DNA of 13,113 nt, from the NCBI GenBank assembly GCA_031376425.1, contig JANMDR010000243.1, forward strand, positions 1 to 13,113, given 5' to 3'. Below are positions 12,954 through 13,113 of this stretch, one piece after another. Made by a program: the position numbers and the translations under genes. Source of the stretch: JANMDR01 sp031376425. Lineage in GTDB: Bacteria > Pseudomonadota > Gammaproteobacteria > Burkholderiales > Usitatibacteraceae. The notes beneath the pieces are model-generated. The model made no database searches and had not been told where the DNA came from. It saw only the letters and a list, made by a program, of their open reading frames with translations. The number at the start of each line of letters is the position of its first letter. Position 1 is the first letter of the stretch.

Positions 12954-12982
12954 AAGTTACACCTCAAAAACCGGATTGTCAA
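12954..12982 (-). promoter_or_regulatory. Promoter of the efflux operon
   Basis: Reading leftwards, a perfect -35 box TTGACA (12977-12982) is followed by a 17-bp spacer and TAACTT (12954-12959, 3 of 6 consensus bases including the first two and the last). The strong -35 with a weak -10 next to the operator fits a regulated promoter. Confidence 0.6.
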
Positions 12983-13006
12983 ATACTGAATGCACGCAAT
13001 TTCACA

Positions 13007-13012
13007 TATAAT
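13007..13012 (+). promoter_or_regulatory. Possible -10 box for a divergent gene
   Basis: A perfect TATAAT on the plus strand lies about 48 bp before the candidate start at 13060. The hexamer at the proper -35 distance (TACTGA, 12984-12989) is poor, so this could be a chance AT-rich match. Confidence 0.35.
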
Positions 13013-13033
13013 TTGGCGATACTCGACGTATAC

Positions 13034-13059
13034 TTTAACTGCAATATTTAACTGCAATA
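13034..13059 (+). repeat. Perfect 13-bp tandem duplication before a start codon
   Basis: TTTAACTGCAATA occurs twice back to back (13034-13046 and 13047-13059), and the second copy abuts an ATG at 13060. It lies in the presumed leader of the gene leaving the right edge. Confidence 0.8.
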
Positions 13060-13113
13060 ATGGCATCCGCGTTTTACGAGAATATGTCAGCGCCCACCGC
13101 AACAAGCCATCGC
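13060..13113 (+). CDS. Possible start of a divergent gene, cut by window edge
   Basis: The frame from ATG 13060 stays open to the window end (18 codons: MASAFYENMSAPTATSHR). A second in-frame ATG is at 13084. No strong Shine-Dalgarno is present before either. The position, divergent from an efflux operon with a TetR-type palindrome between, is where a local repressor gene is usually found. Too little sequence is visible to show a helix-turn-helix, so the regulator identity is a guess from context. Confidence 0.3.
   Translation, partial: MASAFYENMSAPTATSHR

Overview
The window looks like chromosomal DNA of a proteobacterium, most likely a beta- or gammaproteobacterium. The reasons are a tripartite RND efflux operon with a lipoprotein membrane-fusion subunit, a FitAB/VapBC-type toxin-antitoxin pair, Sec and lipoprotein signals of Gram-negative type, and REP-like palindromes of kinds common between genes in those classes. 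Base composition is mixed and many genes carry G/C homopolymers of 7 or more. No rRNA, tRNA, transposase or CRISPR array is visible.

Layout. Positions 1-770 are poorly coding: the tail of a possible membrane protein at the left edge, and a possible broken gene on the minus strand. A GNAT acetyltransferase (776-1201, -) is divergent from a secreted cysteine-rich protein (1445-2116, +). Positions 2174-2609 hold an inverted-repeat, MITE/REP-like element. A minus-strand run follows: LysE/RhtB exporter, small lipoprotein, TraB/GumN-family protein. A toxin-antitoxin operon (5440-6170, +) with a clear sigma-70 promoter converges on a DHH phosphoesterase (6183-7265, -). An APS kinase (7275-7904, -) lies just upstream of the phosphoesterase. 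A gene-free stretch (7905-8280) carries a REP-like hairpin. The right third is an efflux operon read leftwards: membrane-fusion protein (11605-12912), then RND pump (8281-11493). Its promoter overlaps a perfect 14-bp palindrome of TetR-operator type, and a possible divergent gene begins at the right edge.

Working together. The RND and fusion subunits should form an envelope pump that recruits an outer-membrane channel encoded elsewhere. APS kinase makes PAPS, whose use releases pAp; some DHH-family enzymes hydrolyse pAp, so this gene pair may be a make-and-recycle unit (inference). The toxin and antitoxin overlap by 4 bp and are probably co-regulated.

Most striking observation. The secreted protein at 1445-2116 has 18 cysteines, every one exactly 11 residues from the next (residues 29 to 216), with no cysteine out of register. 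This is a hendecad periodicity. I do not recognise the family, and it is the best candidate here for something undescribed. Also notable: the adjacent DHH and APS kinase genes both contain in-frame tandem duplications (3 x 30 bp and 2 x 39 bp), and the APS kinase appears to lack an ATG start.
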